Positions 11,390-23,600 of a DNA stretch of 64,000 bases are shown piece after piece. The DNA is from Isoetes taiwanensis (taxonomy: Eukaryota > Streptophyta > Lycopodiopsida > Isoetales > Isoetaceae), in NCBI GenBank assembly GCA_021234155.1, contig JAJEKV010000015.1:1958852-2022851 (forward strand). Direction: 5' to 3'. Every line of letters begins with the position of its first letter. Within the stretch, counting starts at the first letter, position 1. The position numbers and the translations under genes were made by a program. The notes beneath the pieces are model-generated. The model worked only from the letters and a program-made list of their open reading frames with translations. It did not search any database and was not told the origin of the DNA.

Positions 11390-11760
11390 AGTTGAGGGAG
11401 TAATTCCATCGGATGGGGCAACTTGGGTGAATATTTGCCAAAAGGAAAAGGCGAGAAGAAGAAAAGAGGGGTAATTTGGAGGATAGCAAAGAAGTTGTTC
11501 GGGCTACAAGAAAGAGAACAAGAAGTAGCTATGCAAAAGATGCGAGGAAGCGATCTCAATCATGACACCACACATATCGAAGTGTGTTGAAGAAAATGCA
11601 GAATCGGGCCCTCAAGTTTCGGTGAGCCCGATCTTCAACAAGTGATTGCCGCCATTAATAACCCCGAAGGGGGTATGGGCATTCTTGGCCAAGAAGGCCA
11701 CAACTTAGTGTTGCTTAAAACATTGAATATTATTGATTTTCTTTTGTTGCATTCTTTGTA
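11390..11760 (+). pseudogene. Charged ORF fragments upstream of the HAD relic
   Basis: One frame over about 11430-11590 reads as a basic helix (KGEKKKRGVIWRIAKKLFGL then QEREQEVAMQKMRG) and ends at a stop. After that stop the same frame continues with a segment around DLQQVIAAINNPEGGMGILG to about 11760. The codon pattern looks protein-derived, yet stops interrupt it. No family was recognised. Confidence 0.3.
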
Positions 11761-11891
11761 GGATTACCCGATTGATTCGTTAGGTCGAGAATCCTGCTTG
11801 TTGATCTGAAAAGGTTTCCACATTCAACCCATTTTTCATTTTCATCTTCATCTATTTATTCATGTAGTAATTCCTGTTGTGTAGGTATTCA

Positions 11892-12245
11892 GGATGTTCC
11901 AACGTACTAAGTATTGATTTGGCAGCAAAAGATAAACTCATTGTCTTGGATTTAAATGGTGTGTTGGTAAAAAACTTTTGGTGCAAATGAACACATACGC
12001 TTGGAAGCAGGATTGACAATGACATACACTAGCAGAAAGAAAGTGATATTCGGACGAGCGGTGTTCTTCTTGAAGACTTTATTCTGAAGTGTTGTGTTGG
12101 TATATGGTCATCAATGCAACTCTCTAATGTGGAAGATGTGCTGCAAGTACTATGTCCAGATTTGAGGGACAGATTTCAATTTGTATGGGGACAGGAAAAA
12201 TGTGTGCAGACCAATTTTCACCACCCTAACAAACCTGGCTGTCCA
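11892..12245 (+). pseudogene. FCP1/NIF-type HAD phosphatase-like relic
   Basis: Following an acceptor-like GTAG/CAGG context, the frame reads CSNVLSIDLAAKDKLIVLDLNGVLV. Here VLDLNG corresponds to the catalytic DxDx(T/V) loop of HAD phosphatases, in the DLNG form common in plant FCP1-like proteins. A stop follows at about 11988. The frame resumes as GVLLEDF, then VGIWSSMQLSNVEDVLQVL and a segment containing FVWGQEKC, which matches the FCP1/NIF core (IWSSM...D...F.W.Q..C). The expected LFLK segment after that is missing. With stops and a lost C-terminal half it is a pseudogene. Confidence 0.6.
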
Positions 12246-12739
12246 GTGCGGTCACTCAGTCTCAATTTCTTATTCGTCTTTGAAGGCGAATCTTTAGAAG
12301 GGGAATTCTTCTTCATTACTACCTTCTTTGTATACAATCTCTGCCTCTGATCTCTCTTCCTTGCTGCATCAATGGCTCTGTAAATTGAACGGGGAGAGGA
12401 ATTGGGTTTCATCTATCCCGGATTTCTGTGTATTGCAAAATTGGTGAGGGCAAATTGTTGAATTTCAGTTCAGGCAATTCTTGGAAACAATTAGTCCCTC
12501 CATTTTGCTTGAATTCAAGATGGGTTAGCCCGCCATCCAGGAATATGGCGGGCTACAGGCATTCATGTTTCCGGCACCAAACATGTTCATGATTCTCTCA
12601 GCCTGTCATTTGACGGGCGCGCACCCTACAAGTCAATACTTCAATCACGCACGTCGTGTTTAAAACACACCGATTTTAAGCACTTGTAAGCGGCGTCCGG
12701 ACGGTGATTTCTGCTACCCAGTACCGATTTTGCACCCCA
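12246..12739. other. Spacer between the HAD relic and a tandem array
   Basis: No supported gene. A near-palindromic echo 'agcccgccat...atggcgggct' (about 12527-12555) is present, with arms of 10 bp. Confidence 0.4.
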
Positions 12740-13003
12740 TGATTAGATGCTTACCCCTATATGACCTCCGATCATGCGCACACGGAGTGCATCATGCCGA
12801 GGGAATATGTATGATAATCCCATCATCGCCCATGATCACGATCATGCACACACATAGTGGGTTATGGCTGGGGAACATTTAAGATGATCCCATCATCGCC
12901 CACGATCACTTGCTTAACCCTACATGACTTCTAGTCATGTGCACATGTAGTGCATCATGGCTAGAGAACATTTCAGATGATCCCATCATCGCCCACGATC
13001 ACA
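12740..13003. repeat. Tandem array of about 95-bp units near a chromovirus relic
   Basis: Three units (about 12740-12839, 12840-12909 truncated, 12910-13003) each end with 'cccatcatcgccca.gatcac' and contain 'catgacttc.agtcatg...gtgcatcatggc'. They lie just 3' of the chromovirus pol relic on its coding strand, so they may come from that element's 3' UTR or LTR. A further partial copy of the motif sits at 9780-9810. Confidence 0.65.
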
Positions 13004-13104
13004 TATTTAGCTACTTATGCATCTTGACTGCTCATAGATGCATACACTATTCCCACCCTAGCTTTTACGTCCCATGCTAGGTAACTCACATACCTGACGA
13101 CTAA

Positions 13105-14652
13105 ATCAATGGCAATTTGGTCCTCCAATTGCTCCATTTGTGAGTATTGTTTTTCTAAATTGCTTCAATACCCATGTTGCGTCTTCTACGGGCGAATGTC
13201 GTCATTTAACCAAATATTGAAGGAATTCCGACCTTCTTGTCTTCTTAAATGCCTTATCAAGAAGGCTTTCGGAAACAATCTCAACTTGTTTCTCCATCAT
13301 TTCTAACAAGGTTGAGGTCTCCAATACCTCCTCAGAATTGTTTCTATGCTTCTTAAAAAGAGTTACATGGAAGACTTTATGGACCTTTAAGTGAGCAGAG
13401 AGATCAAGTCTGTAGGATTGGGTACCTACCCTTTCAACAATTTTAAAAGGTCTCGCCCACCTTAGAGCAAGTTTCTTGCAGCTGCTAATGCAGAACTTGG
13501 TTTGCTTGACTTTAATCTTGAGCCACACACTATCTCCACCTGAAATTCCCTTACCGTTCTATGTTTGTCTGCCAAACTCTTTTGACGGCTTCTTGCAGCC
13601 AACAAATATGCTCGAGCTTCCTCCACCAACTCCTACATATCTGCCAACAATTGATGAGAGACTTCTGGATTGTGCCAAGTATTGGGTATGAGGCATTCAT
13701 AGCCATAATTGATCATAAAAGAGGACATCTTATTTGGTTCTTGTTTGGTGCCATTGTATGCAAACTTAAACAAGTAGATGTAGTCCTCCCACTTTAATTG
13801 CTTATTCCATACATAGTTTCTCAATATATCTTCTAAAATCCTATTCGTCCATTCTGTCTGTCCATCGGGTTGGCGGTGATATGCTGTACTCATGCAAATC
13901 TTCGTCCCTACAGTGCTGAAGAAATCCTTCCAGAAGGCATGAGCCTCGGGTCTCTGTCATAGTTGATTTTCCTAAGCATCCCATGCAACCTAAAGATCTC
14001 ATTTGCGAATAGCAAGGTGGTATCTAGGGATGTATATGTCGTTTGACATGGCAGAAAATGTGCCATCTTGAACAATTTGTCGACCACAACCATTAAGACA
14101 TCCCGACTCCTTGATGTTTGTGGGAGGTCCATTATGAAATCCATGCTGGCCACTTTCCACTTGGCTTTTGGAACTGGCAAGCGTTCCAAAGCTCCTGAGA
14201 TTCGGAGTTGCTCCGCCTTTGTCTGCTGATATAACTGGCACTCTTGGATATACCTCACTATCTGCTTCTTCATGCCCAGCCAGAAGTAGCTATTTCTAAT
14301 CTTGATGTAGGCCTTCATGAACCCTGCATGACCGGCAGTAGGGCTATTATACGTATCATGCAAGATTAGCTTCCTTACTCCTGATGCCACGGGTACGCAT
14401 AACTTGTTCTTATGATATAAAAGATTGCCTTCCTTTTTAAAATGCTTGAAGGTCTCTCCTTATCCGTCCTTGCGTTCTTGCAAAGATTAGCCCATACATG
14501 CTTGAATTCCGTGCTATGAGGGATAGCTTTACTAACATGCACTGCATTATGGACACAATTTTTTTACCTTTGATCACGAAGTGCTTGCTATTTGGAGCCA
14601 TAATCAAAATTTCATGCTTGTCGCAATCGATCATTGCTTTAGCTGGCTTCAA
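13105..14652 (-). mobile_element. Ty3/gypsy chromovirus relic with internal deletion
   Basis: Read on the minus strand, 14437-14652 gives the segment that normally follows the protease (AMIDCDKHEIL...KHFVIKGKK). It is followed at once by the integrase. The N-terminal zinc domain (14250-14400) has HDTYNSPTAGHAG and YIQECQLYQ, with the second motif Cys replaced by Tyr. The catalytic core follows (MDFIMDLP near 14150; STAYHRQPDGQTEWTNR near 13870). The C-terminal region gives RWARPFKIVERVG and HLKVHKVFHVTLFKK, and a chromodomain ends QYLVK-stop-RHSPVEDATW, where the stop at 13202-13204 replaces the usual Trp. Reverse transcriptase and RNase H are absent. Frameshifts and stops make it inactive. 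Confidence 0.8.
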
Positions 14653-15460
14653 GAAGCAATTATAGGCTATTATAAATCTAGATTATTTACAAAAACATAT
14701 CCCCTCTCTCAAATCTCACTTCGTATCTCGCAGATCTCACTACATGGCCACGTCTCTCAAACCTGCCAGCTCTAACTGGTTCAAACCTAATCTTACGTTA
14801 AGAAATGGCCGTACACATGCCCTTACGTGGGGCTCAAGCAGGGTGGTGAACCTTATCCCGCATAAGGGCCTATGTGCGGCCATTATCTATATCAAAGTAT
14901 TGTAGATAGAGATAACCGGTGCCACGTACAATGTCTACATCATAAAATACAACCAAAAAAACATTTTACACGTGGCAGTTAAGTAAGAATTTTCTGTTCA
15001 CACTCCTGTTACACCTGGTCAAACAGTTTACGGCTTATTTTGAAATAAAGAGCCGGCTTTCTGCTGCTGCCACTGCACCTTATTCTTCAAACGGAATCAG
15101 AAAACCCATTTCGTGTTTTTGGCTAGATCCGGCTTCCCACCGAATAGCTCCCTATTTTGGGGACCCAGAGTATTTGCCGAATTGGGCTCCCTCGTTGTAC
15201 CCAGCTGCGGTTTTTGGGCGCAGAAAGCACAAAAATGTGTTTTTTCAGCTCCTTTACAACAGTAGAATTAGTTCCAACGCTGATGGGAAATGCATTGCCT
15301 CCCTACTCCTACGCATAAGACATAGGGATTGGAAATGAGTTTGGTCTTCTTCAAGCATCGAGACTCCTCTGTGCTTTTAAAACTCTTCATAACTTAGCAA
15401 TACTTTAAATGAAGCGTGAAATGATATAGGGGCTTCTTTGCAACCTACAAGCTACGCAAT
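14653..15460 (+). promoter_or_regulatory. Upstream region of the RAD21/SYN gene
   Basis: About 800 bp between a chromovirus relic and the cohesin gene start. It carries no ORF of note. A clear core promoter element was not identified; the transcript probably begins in the last few hundred bases. Confidence 0.35.
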
Positions 15461-18400
15461 ATGTTCTATTCACAGTTTATACTAGCAAAAAAGGGGCCTT
15501 TGGGAACAATATGGATTGCTGCTCATTTAGAACGAAAGCTGCGGAAGAATCAAGTGACAGAAACAAACATCGACATGTCAGTTGGTAAGTTCATTATGAA
15601 ACTGCAGTGCAAAAGTTCTTTAAAAATGCTATTTGCCAGAATGTATCACCTTTACAGTTCTCACCTAATTAGTATTTCCAGAACACAACGCAACTAGACC
15701 TGTCTGTGAAATGAGATTAGCTTGGTTTTTAATTTCATGTCATTAAGCGGTTGTTTGCATTTAGCGGTTGTTTGCAACTGAAATATTTGCACCACTATAG
15801 CACTCAAATGTTTCATAGAATTTGCATCAAGTGATCCATTGTGTTCTAATCTGAGAATGCCATTTACTACCAGATTCTATTCTTTTCCCCGAAGTGCCAA
15901 TTGCGTTAAGGTTATCAGGTCATTTGCTACTAGGGGTTGTTCGAATCTATTCTCGCAAAGTCAACTACCTCTTCCATGATTGCAGTGAAGCCTTGACCAA
16001 GATAAAACAGGTTTTCCATTCAGGAATAGTTGACCTTCCACCAGAAGCGTCAACTGCTCCCTTCCACTCTGTTACTTTACCAGAGAGCTTTGACCTAGAC
16101 GAACTTGAGCTTATTCCTGCTCGAGAAGGGTTTTCAACTCAAGGGTAAGCACTTCGTTTCTTTTATACCATTTAAATCCAGAAGTGTAGTTCGAATAATG
16201 AATTTAGAGTCGATGCTACCTATTTTTTCAGCAATATTATTTTTAATGCAGATCTGTTGACCATTATGTCACGACGCGCGAGCAGATCACCTTGCAAGAT
16301 CCCATGGAAGTCCATGCCTACCTTGCTTCAGACTTTGATCTTGATGGTAATTTGTCATTTGAGCAGTATTTGAAATCTATGCATTTGCAACGCAAATAGC
16401 GTCATAACTGCTAAATCAATCAATCCTATGACCAGTCATTGATGTACCAGGAAGTTTCTATCCATTCTAATTTCTGAACCAGATTAATAAATAGGTGGGG
16501 AATTGAATGAACTAGTTTAATTGCTATATTCAGTGTCTTAACTTTTGCAGAGAGATTCCCTGATGGCTGTGCACCTCAGATTAACATTGAGTTTGACGAG
16601 GTTTGTTGCCTCCCAGATTATTAATCTTAATTCTTAATTGTCTACCTCAAGACAGAATGTCTTACACCAGAACACTATGTCACAGGAACAGTGGTCGCTC
16701 ACTCGTAAGATTGCCAGCCCATCATCACCAACTCTAGAAGAAGAGTAAGTTTGTGCCTGCACATTTTAAGCTACTTCTCTACTGACACCCTTTATGTGTT
16801 TCTCTTTCAGTGTGCTTCCAGCAATATCTGCGGATGATAAAATAGACCTCGACAAGGCAGATGACGAAGATGTTCAAGGACCTTGTACACCTGGACTGGC
16901 TCCAGAGGCAATGGATTTAGATGAACGCGCAAATTTTACACTATGCCAATTTGATAGACTGGAACTAGGTGATCGGCTTGAACCAAGTGATGGAATGCCA
17001 GTTTTAGAAGCAGATTATTTTCCTTTAGACATCAATGAAGAGCAGAATATTGAAGGCAGTGGAGGCATTCCAGGGATAAAAGGGGCAGAGTCGGAACCTG
17101 TGACTGCAGCTCAAACGGTACCCGAAAATGGCTTGGAAGCTAGAGACAGAGAACTACAGTGTTTACCTCTTCTAGAAACACTTGATGCACAGACTCAAGT
17201 AATACAAAATTTACCGAGGCTGGATACTTCTCACTCCAGTGTTGGAATCCAAGCTGTGTTGGAATCTACAGAACATTCTGTCAACATGCGACCTGTTTCA
17301 GAAGAACTCTTTCCAATGCATAGTAAAGATGTACAACCTGGTGCGGAAATTCCTGATGTAGAGAAGGTTTGTTCTGTGCCCGATATACAACCAGAACTTG
17401 ATCTACTGTCTAGAAGGGAGCATTCAAATGATGATAATACTATCCATAATGCTGATATCAGATTTTTAGATACTAACCTTGATACAAGTCAAGTACCAGA
17501 TTTAGACTTGGTTAATCCTGACGTGATGCTAGTAGAAGACGTTATGGTTCCTCACGAAGAAGGAACCCCATTTGTAAATGACCCTCTGGGTTCAGATTTA
17601 AGGAAGTTACCATCACCAGCTGAAGCAGACTTACCCGGAGACGACGATCTCCTCGCAACAATTTTAGGTACACTGCTGAAATTTTAACCCAATATGTCAT
17701 GGTTACCGTAACGTTGGAATTTTTTTTCCACGAATTGCAGGAAGACGAACACCTGCTCTGGCAGTTGTTTCAACCCCATCCGAAGCACCAGCTGCAAAAC
17801 GGCAAAGAACTGTTCCCAAGCTTGTTACAAAGAAAAGGAAACAAGCTCTAGATTTGTCTGCAGTATTGCACGGCGAGTATGTGTCTTGCACCATACATAA
17901 TAAATTATGACCACGATTGATTTTTATATCTCTGATGGAATTGCATGTTCATGCTGACAGTCTAATAAGGCAACAGTTAGCAAGTACAGATGATATACGT
18001 CGTGTGCGTAGGAAGGCACCTTGTACACAACGAGAAATATGGGATGCAGAAAAGGAAGCTCATGGTCAACTCATATTTATGGAACCACTAATTCCTGGTG
18101 TGCTTAACAACACTTTTTTTTACAACTACAAGAGTGGCTGGATGGGTTTCTTTCCCCTTGCATATCATTCATGTCTCTTTCAAAATCTAGTTAAGATTCT
18201 TATAATGGGCATCAAAATCTATGTTTACAGATAGAGGGCATGCTGCCCTGCCATTCCTACATGGATGTAGATACATTAAACAACATTGTCAGACTTACAA
18301 TGAACTAAAGTAAAAAAAACTCTCAGACATACTTTATGTGGATTTGAACAGGAATGTGCGATAAACTTCAAAAGCTTTATCACCATGCACCAAGTGCGGG

Positions 18401-20266
18401 GAGCACAAAGCCCCCTCTCATGCCTACTGCAAATAACATTGCCAAAGATAGTTTTGTAGCTGGTGAAACTCCAACAAATCAGATGCATGACAAAATGCCA
18501 TCTACATCTGTGCTGACCGATTCGGAGAAACAAACACTAGAAAAGGATACAACTGAAAACTCTTTGAGCTCAGATGAAGCAATTATGGACCTAGAGAAGA
18601 GGAATCAGGAGGAAGTTTCTCATGAGGATCATGGGCATCTCAACAAAAATGAAGTAGCTACCTACAAAAATGGTAAAGAAGCATCGGACAGTTATCTGCA
18701 GCAAGCATGTGTTGAAATACAACAGGAGACAATTCATGGTAAGAATAAGCATAAATGCTTTCTTGTTTATATTCACTTTGTACACATATCACATCCTAGG
18801 TTTTGATCCTTTAGAGAAGCCAACAAAATCCAATCCAGGCTCGCCATGGTCATGTCAGAACTGGAAATGTTCATGCACTTTAAGCCAATTGTTTTTTAAT
18901 GGCAGGCGTCGGATATAGAAAGAACATCGCTATATAAACTAAATAGTCCTACAGTCAACAGAGCTAACTTACACTGAATCTTATGTGGACATAAGCTGAT
19001 ACATAATTGACCTGTCATAGATACAAGTGCCTCCTTGCCAGGGGGAGCTATTCAAGTGGAGGAATATATGGAAACCAGTGAAGTTGATCGTGAACGACTA
19101 CCAAACAAAGAGCAAGTAGTTGAAAGGGAAGATTGTTTGTCAGAAGCAGATACAAACACAAAAACAAATGGAACAGTACAACTTGAATGCCAAGCAGCGC
19201 AGGATGAAATATTTATATATGTAGACCACAACAAACCCGCAACAGATGGCAAACTGATAAATGAGATTGCACAAGCTGATACTCATACAGAAGCTGTGCT
19301 GGAACTTGGCCACAAAGCAGAGGTCCAAGATCTATTCTTAGAGACAGTTGAGGATAAATCAACAGACAATAATATGCCAAGCGGGCTTCTTGAAGCCAAT
19401 GAGACTACCAGGGATGAAGATACTGGAAGTAACATGCCGAATGAAGAACCAACAGAAAGTATAGCAGGAAATGAAGAACCAAAGGCTGAGGACCATAGAA
19501 TCATTGAACAACAAGCTCATCATCGGGACCAAGCAAATAACATTACAATACTGGACATTGACGTCAATCTATCAGAAGAAGGGACCTTGGATCAAAACAG
19601 GACTACACTTATTGAGAATGAGCAATCAACTGTAAGTTATGTAACTTCTTGGTTAGCAAAATTATTATTTAACAATCTTTGATGCAGGGATTGAACTTCC
19701 TTGGTGACAAGCATCGGGCAGGTACTTATCTAGTTTCTTAAACGTAATTGAAAATGTCTAGCTTGGGTCTTACAAAATTGAAATATAATTCTACAGACAA
19801 AGATATAATCTTTTATGATATTGAAGACTATGAGACTGAGTATCCTGAGGAGGAACCACACGATAAGTCTGGATGGTCTTCCCGCACCAGGTTTGACAGC
19901 AAAATGATTTTATATATTGAACATTATTTTTAACATCATCTCATCATACAGGGCTGTGGGTCAGTACTTGAAGACAAGGTTCGAAGTATTAGGAGCTGAT
20001 TGCAAAATAAATTACAATCCTGAATTGGGTCTTGATCGTCTACTCATAGGCAAAACAAGGAGGGAAGCCGCTCGAATGTTCTTTGAAACATTGGTAACTT
20101 TTATGGGAGTGGAAGTTGCTTTTGTGAATGCATGGGCCCATCTAAACACACATTTTTGTCCTTACAGGTGCTAAAGACAAAAGACTACATCAACGTGGAG
20201 CAAGGAAATTCTTTCGAAAGTATCCATATTTCAGCAAGAGCAAAGCTTATGAAGGCAGAATTTTGA
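15461..20266 (+). CDS. Cohesin alpha-kleisin RAD21/SCC1 (SYN family), 14 exons
   Basis: RAD21 closes the SMC1-SMC3 cohesin ring that holds sister chromatids together and is cut by separase at anaphase. Exons: 15461-15584, 15874-16144, 16252-16346, 16551-16600, 16686-16744, 16811-17667, 17741-17876, 17961-18097, 18352-18738, 19021-19631, 19688-19721, 19797-19890, 19952-20093, 20168-20266. All introns are GT-AG, the phases agree, and the product is 1031 residues. The N-terminus (MFYSQFILAKKGPLGTIWIA then AAHLERKL) and residues about 42-100 form the SMC3-binding Rad21/Rec8 domain. The C-terminal winged helix (VGQYLKTRFEVLGADCKIN, GKTRREAARMFFETLVLKT) binds the SMC1 head. Between lies a long acidic linker. 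The length and the REQITLQDPMEV segment suggest a SYN4/RAD21.3-type rather than a meiotic REC8-type protein. No stop or frameshift was seen, so it is probably functional. Confidence 0.93.
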
Positions 20267-20615
20267 AATGCCAACCATGTTCCCTCTGTGCCCATCTGGC
20301 TTCAGGGTTGTAAGAAATTAACACAAACTTAACAAACAAGCTGACAATGAGGATCAGCGGATGACTACCAGTAGTATCCCTCAAATGTACAAAAAAATCC
20401 ATGATATGAATATTTTCAAATTGAAGCCTTTTGATTGAAATTTATACACAAAATGAAGGTGATTTTGGCATGCACATACATATTGTACAAATATAGCTCC
20501 CACCAAAATAATGGAGTTATTACAACGTGCATCAACCTCCAAAACCTACACCCCGTTGCCATTTATACAAAACGGATATTTTTATTCATATTTATATCAC
20601 AATTTCATCAATCAT
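20267..20615. other. Tail-to-tail 3' UTR interval of RAD21 and FLY-like genes
   Basis: The stop codons of the two convergent genes are 350 bp apart, so their 3' UTRs share this interval and may overlap. Several AT-rich, AATAAA-like stretches occur, but I cannot assign one polyadenylation signal to each gene. Confidence 0.6.
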
Positions 20616-23600
20616 CTATATTGGTGGAAGCGCACGACGGCAAGTAGGGCATTCCATCTTGATATCCATCCATCGTTGTAAGCAACCAGCATGAAAGACG
20701 TGATCACATGGCGTGACCTGCAGTCATTGGCATGGAACTCAAAATAGCATACAAAACAGTAGTTGCCTAAGCAAATAATACAAGGCTAGAATCAGGAAAG
20801 GATTTACAAGGAGGGAGAGAACAGACAGAAAAGTATGAGCAGAATTCGACTGCATGCATAATATACTAATAACACTCAAATTTTATACTGTTCTACATGG
20901 CGCAGGGTGTACCCAATTTCAGCAATAAACTCACCATGCACTCATTGGAGCGTTGTCCAACATCAACAACTGCCATGCAGATTACACAGTCGACTGCAGC
21001 TCCTTCATCAGCCACGGCAGTCTGCAATGCAGCATGATCCACTCTCCTAAAGTAGCTGTACTTTTCAGGCAAGAACTGGAAGGACACAAATATGAGGTTA
21101 ATAGTAGCTTACATTACTCTTACTACTTTGTTATACCTTTCGTGGAATGAACCATCTAGCACCAAAGTAGTGTTGGACAAGAAGAATCATTGCTTGAACT
21201 GTCATAAATGTTGCAAGCCCAATACACCATGCTCTGCTTGTTTCAATTCTCATAAAATTTTTTGGGCAGCCAAATGTGTATAATGGTATGGCTAATCGTG
21301 TAAGTGTCATTCCAATGATATAATGGGGATGCAGCGGCTTTCGGGAATCTCGAACTATGCTTTCCACAATTTGAGGAATCCAGAAAGAGTAAAAAACGAA
21401 CAAAACATAGCGCAATATGCTATGAAGTTCATACATTATCAAGATACCTCCAAGCAAGAAACCATCTGCAAATAATAAATTTCCACATCTAATTCAGGAT
21501 TAAGAAGGTATTGTACATGAAGAAAAGTGCAAAAAGACAAACTCACAAAAACGTGAGTACAATATTGACAGTTCACGTCTCATTGCCTCCCATCCTTCGC
21601 CTGACGTTACAGGTCTTCGCGCCTTCCAAATTGCAAGCAAATACCGCATTTCAAATATTGAAAAAATCACAAACTTGAAAAAGGCAGCTGTTGCAAATGC
21701 ATTGAACAAAGACTCTGCACCAATAGAGCACTCAAACGATCAAGTTTGGAAAATTTATCAAGCCCAACATAATTTACTTCCTAAATCCTGAACAGAAGGC
21801 CATGCAAACATGATATGTCTATGTTTATAGCTTCTAGAAAATGAATTTGCATAATTATACTTGCATTGATCCAAAAGTATTATGCAATGTGCTAATTAAA
21901 TGCATGTCATTGATATCGCCTATCATAATGCTGTCAGAGGTACTATGTAATAGACATGGTTTGGGCCAGTATGTAACTAAGTAAATCTTTCTTTCTTCAA
22001 GATGGGGAAGATGGGCCCAAAATGCCAATGACAGATGTTAGACTCTCATTCCTTTAAAAAGACTACTATGGTGGGGAAACTAAACTAACTACCATTAATC
22101 TTACTCTGTGGCCCGGATAATGCCACATGTCGATGTTACAAGATTTTCCAGAACTCTTTGCAAGTACCAAATGTTGAAGCCTCTTCAGCTTTGCATCAAC
22201 TAAAGCTCTCACAAGATGAAAGTTGCAGTTTTGCATTCCAGTTTTAGGATGCTAAACCTTTAGAGATTGAGATAAACTTGAAGGGAATTCTTCAGGTCTC
22301 GTAAAGTTGGGGGGAGGAAATTTCCAATGTATTACAGGTCTAGATTAAAACCTATAATGTCTTTGTGTGCAATGCTAAAAGGGAAGGGCAACATTTCCTT
22401 GAATTTGTGGTCAATACAGTGCCACGTGGCATAAAATTTCCTCCCCCCTAAACTTTACGTGAGAAAATGTGTCGGAGGCAATTTTGCCTGGTTCGGGCCT
22501 GGCTTGCCCGTTATAGTTAGAACCATCCAACACTGTAGTTGATAATGTTCAAAGGATCTACACTCCTCTCATGAGAAAATGCCCTTTGACTCAACTCAGA
22601 GAAAGGCTTCCCCTCACAAATCTCTAGTTTTGCTAGAAAATTCGTTGCGAAATATGCGGCTCCAAGATGTTCAAGTTTCAGGATAAATTTCAAAAGAAAT
22701 GTCTGGCACACCACGAAAAAGCGTTGGAAATCTTGCACTTTAATTGGACATGGGTTTCGTAGAGCCATAAGTTAATCCTGTGTTAAATGGCACCAATTAC
22801 TAGACTTGGAAAGGATTGTTTGAAGTGTATCTTGGTCTTATTGACTTGGAAGTGTATTCCGAAAAAGATTGGCAGTCACATAAGGAGCAGATAAGGACGA
22901 GAAAGCCCTTGCTTGATCACTTGAAAGTCAAAGCTCACACATCAACTAAAATCCTGTCCAACATTTACGGCAGTCTGGAAGTACTTACCAGGTCCAGGCT
23001 GATCCCAGTTGAAATTATCACTTAATAGATTACAAGATTCGTATTCTTGTTAATGAGCTTGAAACTGTAGATCAAAGATAAGCTCATCCTAAAATCACTA
23101 ACGCTTAAGAGTTCATATGACACAGAGCAAACCAGCAACTACTACTCTTGAACAGGGAATGAATTTAACTCATGATGCAGATGGCGAGCAGTTTGATTCC
23201 ACATTATACAAGCAGCTGGCAGGATATTACTCGACCTGACATTACTTTTGCAGCAGGACAGTGAGTCCATTTGTACAAAATCCAAAAGGGAGCCATTCGA
23301 CATAGCGAAATAAATATTAGCCTATTTTAAAGGCAAAATAGATGACAAGTTTTTTTTACCGAAGATCTGTTGGCTTTACTTTACAGCTATATACAGACTG
23401 GTAATGACATTGACTACAGACGTTCAACAAAAGGATATCTCTTGAGGCTAGGCCATCATGTTCTTAGATGGCCATCTAAGAACAGACAGTGAGGTTAAGC
23501 AATACAGAAGCAGAATGAAAGGTCATCCGTACAAGAATTCAGGAATTGTTTTTATCAAAGATCTGCTGACTTTACTTTACAGCTATATACAGGCTGGTAA

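Noticed and set aside
12740-13003. CRISPR-like array
   Set aside because: The units are contiguous, diverged and without spacers, and the DNA is plant nuclear.
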